Positions 63,874 to 64,000 of a stretch of DNA of 64,000 nt are shown here, one piece after another. Below the pieces are notes generated by a model that worked only from the letters and a program-made list of their open reading frames with translations, was not told the origin of the DNA and searched no databases. The number at the start of each line of letters is the position of its first letter. Position 1 is the first letter of the stretch. Source of the DNA: Herbidospora galbida (GTDB lineage Bacteria; Actinomycetota; Actinomycetes; Streptosporangiales; Streptosporangiaceae); assembly GCF_005233835.1 (NCBI RefSeq), contig NZ_SZQA01000038.1:18165-82164 (forward strand), in the 5' to 3' direction. A program made the translations under genes and the position numbers.

Positions 63874-64000
63874 CTAGTGTCGTGAGTCGTTGATTCGTTT
63901 GCAGTAGCGTGCGATGGATTCGAGGATCTGGTCGGCGGCCTTGGTCCAGACATAGGGCCGTGGGTCGTCGTTCCAGGTCTCGATCCAGTCCAGGATGTCC
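63874..64000 (-). CDS. IS630-family transposase (partial, C-terminus)
   Basis: The minus frame entering from the right edge reads LDWIETWNDDPRPYVWTKAADQILESIARYCKRINDSRH and stops with TAG at 63876-63874. This ending (WNDDPRPYVWTKTA-EIL-SI-RYC-RI) is characteristic of actinobacterial IS630 transposases. Only 41 codons are in the window. The element sits in the galactose-oxidase-like gene, at a TA dinucleotide as expected for this family. Confidence 0.85.
   Translation of the reverse strand, partial: DILDWIETWNDDPRPYVWTKAADQILESIARYCKRINDSRH

Noticed and set aside
1..64000. tRNA, rRNA or replication-origin signatures
   Set aside because: No tRNA cloverleaf with a TTCGA-type T-loop, no rRNA core sequence and no DnaA-box cluster was recognised on reading both strands; a tRNAscan or Infernal run would be needed to exclude them fully.

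Overview
The window is high-GC actinobacterial DNA. The dense four-base ATGA/GTGA gene overlaps, the frequent GTG/TTG starts, the SARP and LAL regulators and the DosR-type dormancy genes all point to an antibiotic-producing actinomycete. Streptosporangiales (for example a Nonomuraea- or Streptosporangium-like genus) is my guess; no rRNA or other marker here can confirm it.

Region 1 (1-24.8 kb) is a biosynthetic gene cluster that I cannot match to a named product. A tightly coupled leftward operon (11.66 kb down to base 1 and beyond) encodes a minimal reducing type II PKS/FAS-like set: ketoreductase, ACP, FabZ-like dehydratase, malonyltransferase, two AcpS-type phosphopantetheinyl transferases, and one polypeptide carrying an intact ketosynthase fused to a second ketosynthase that has lost all three catalytic residues (a KS-CLF fusion). 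Around these sit a GcvT-like folate protein, a nitroreductase, a flavin monooxygenase, two alpha/beta hydrolases, a SnoaL-like protein and a beta-helix protein cut by the window edge. Rightward of the operon lie a second flavin monooxygenase, a SARP regulator, an aldo-keto reductase lacking two tetrad residues, a two-component pair, a UbiA prenyltransferase, a 2-isopropylmalate-synthase-like enzyme, a LAL regulator and an acyl-CoA carboxylase carboxyltransferase. Together they suggest a reduced, possibly branched-starter and prenylated polyketide.

Region 2 (25-28.3 kb) is a secreted GH92 alpha-mannosidase.

Region 3 (28.8-42.3 kb) is a DosR/DevR-type hypoxia-dormancy island: tandem USP, CBS-BON protein, GNAT/acyl-CoA synthetase, two Acg-type nitroreductases (one fused to CBS domains), a DevS-like GAF kinase, a DevR-like regulator, DoxX, a PNPOx-fold protein and a SulP transporter. 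At least four good GGGAC-N4-GTCC boxes precede these genes. Several metabolic members are wrecked: cydA-cydB (internal deletions and a frameshift), phosphoketolase (only the N-terminus remains) and GAPDH (only the last 33 codons).

Region 4 (42.4-52.2 kb) holds small stress modules: an ArsR operon with a flavoprotein and an MFS pump, a TetR/MFS efflux pair, a MerR regulator with a divergent Cys-Cys protein under a 20-bp-spacer promoter, and a VOC-DGPF-ECF42 sigma module.

Region 5 (52.2-64 kb) is a degraded hotspot. It contains a complete IS3 element, TPR, WD40, NB-ARC, Lrp and paralogue fragments, two near-identical 26-bp palindromes after homologous TPR remnants, and a galactose-oxidase-like gene cut by an IS630-type transposase at the right edge. 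A few intact secreted, membrane or hypothetical genes survive among them.
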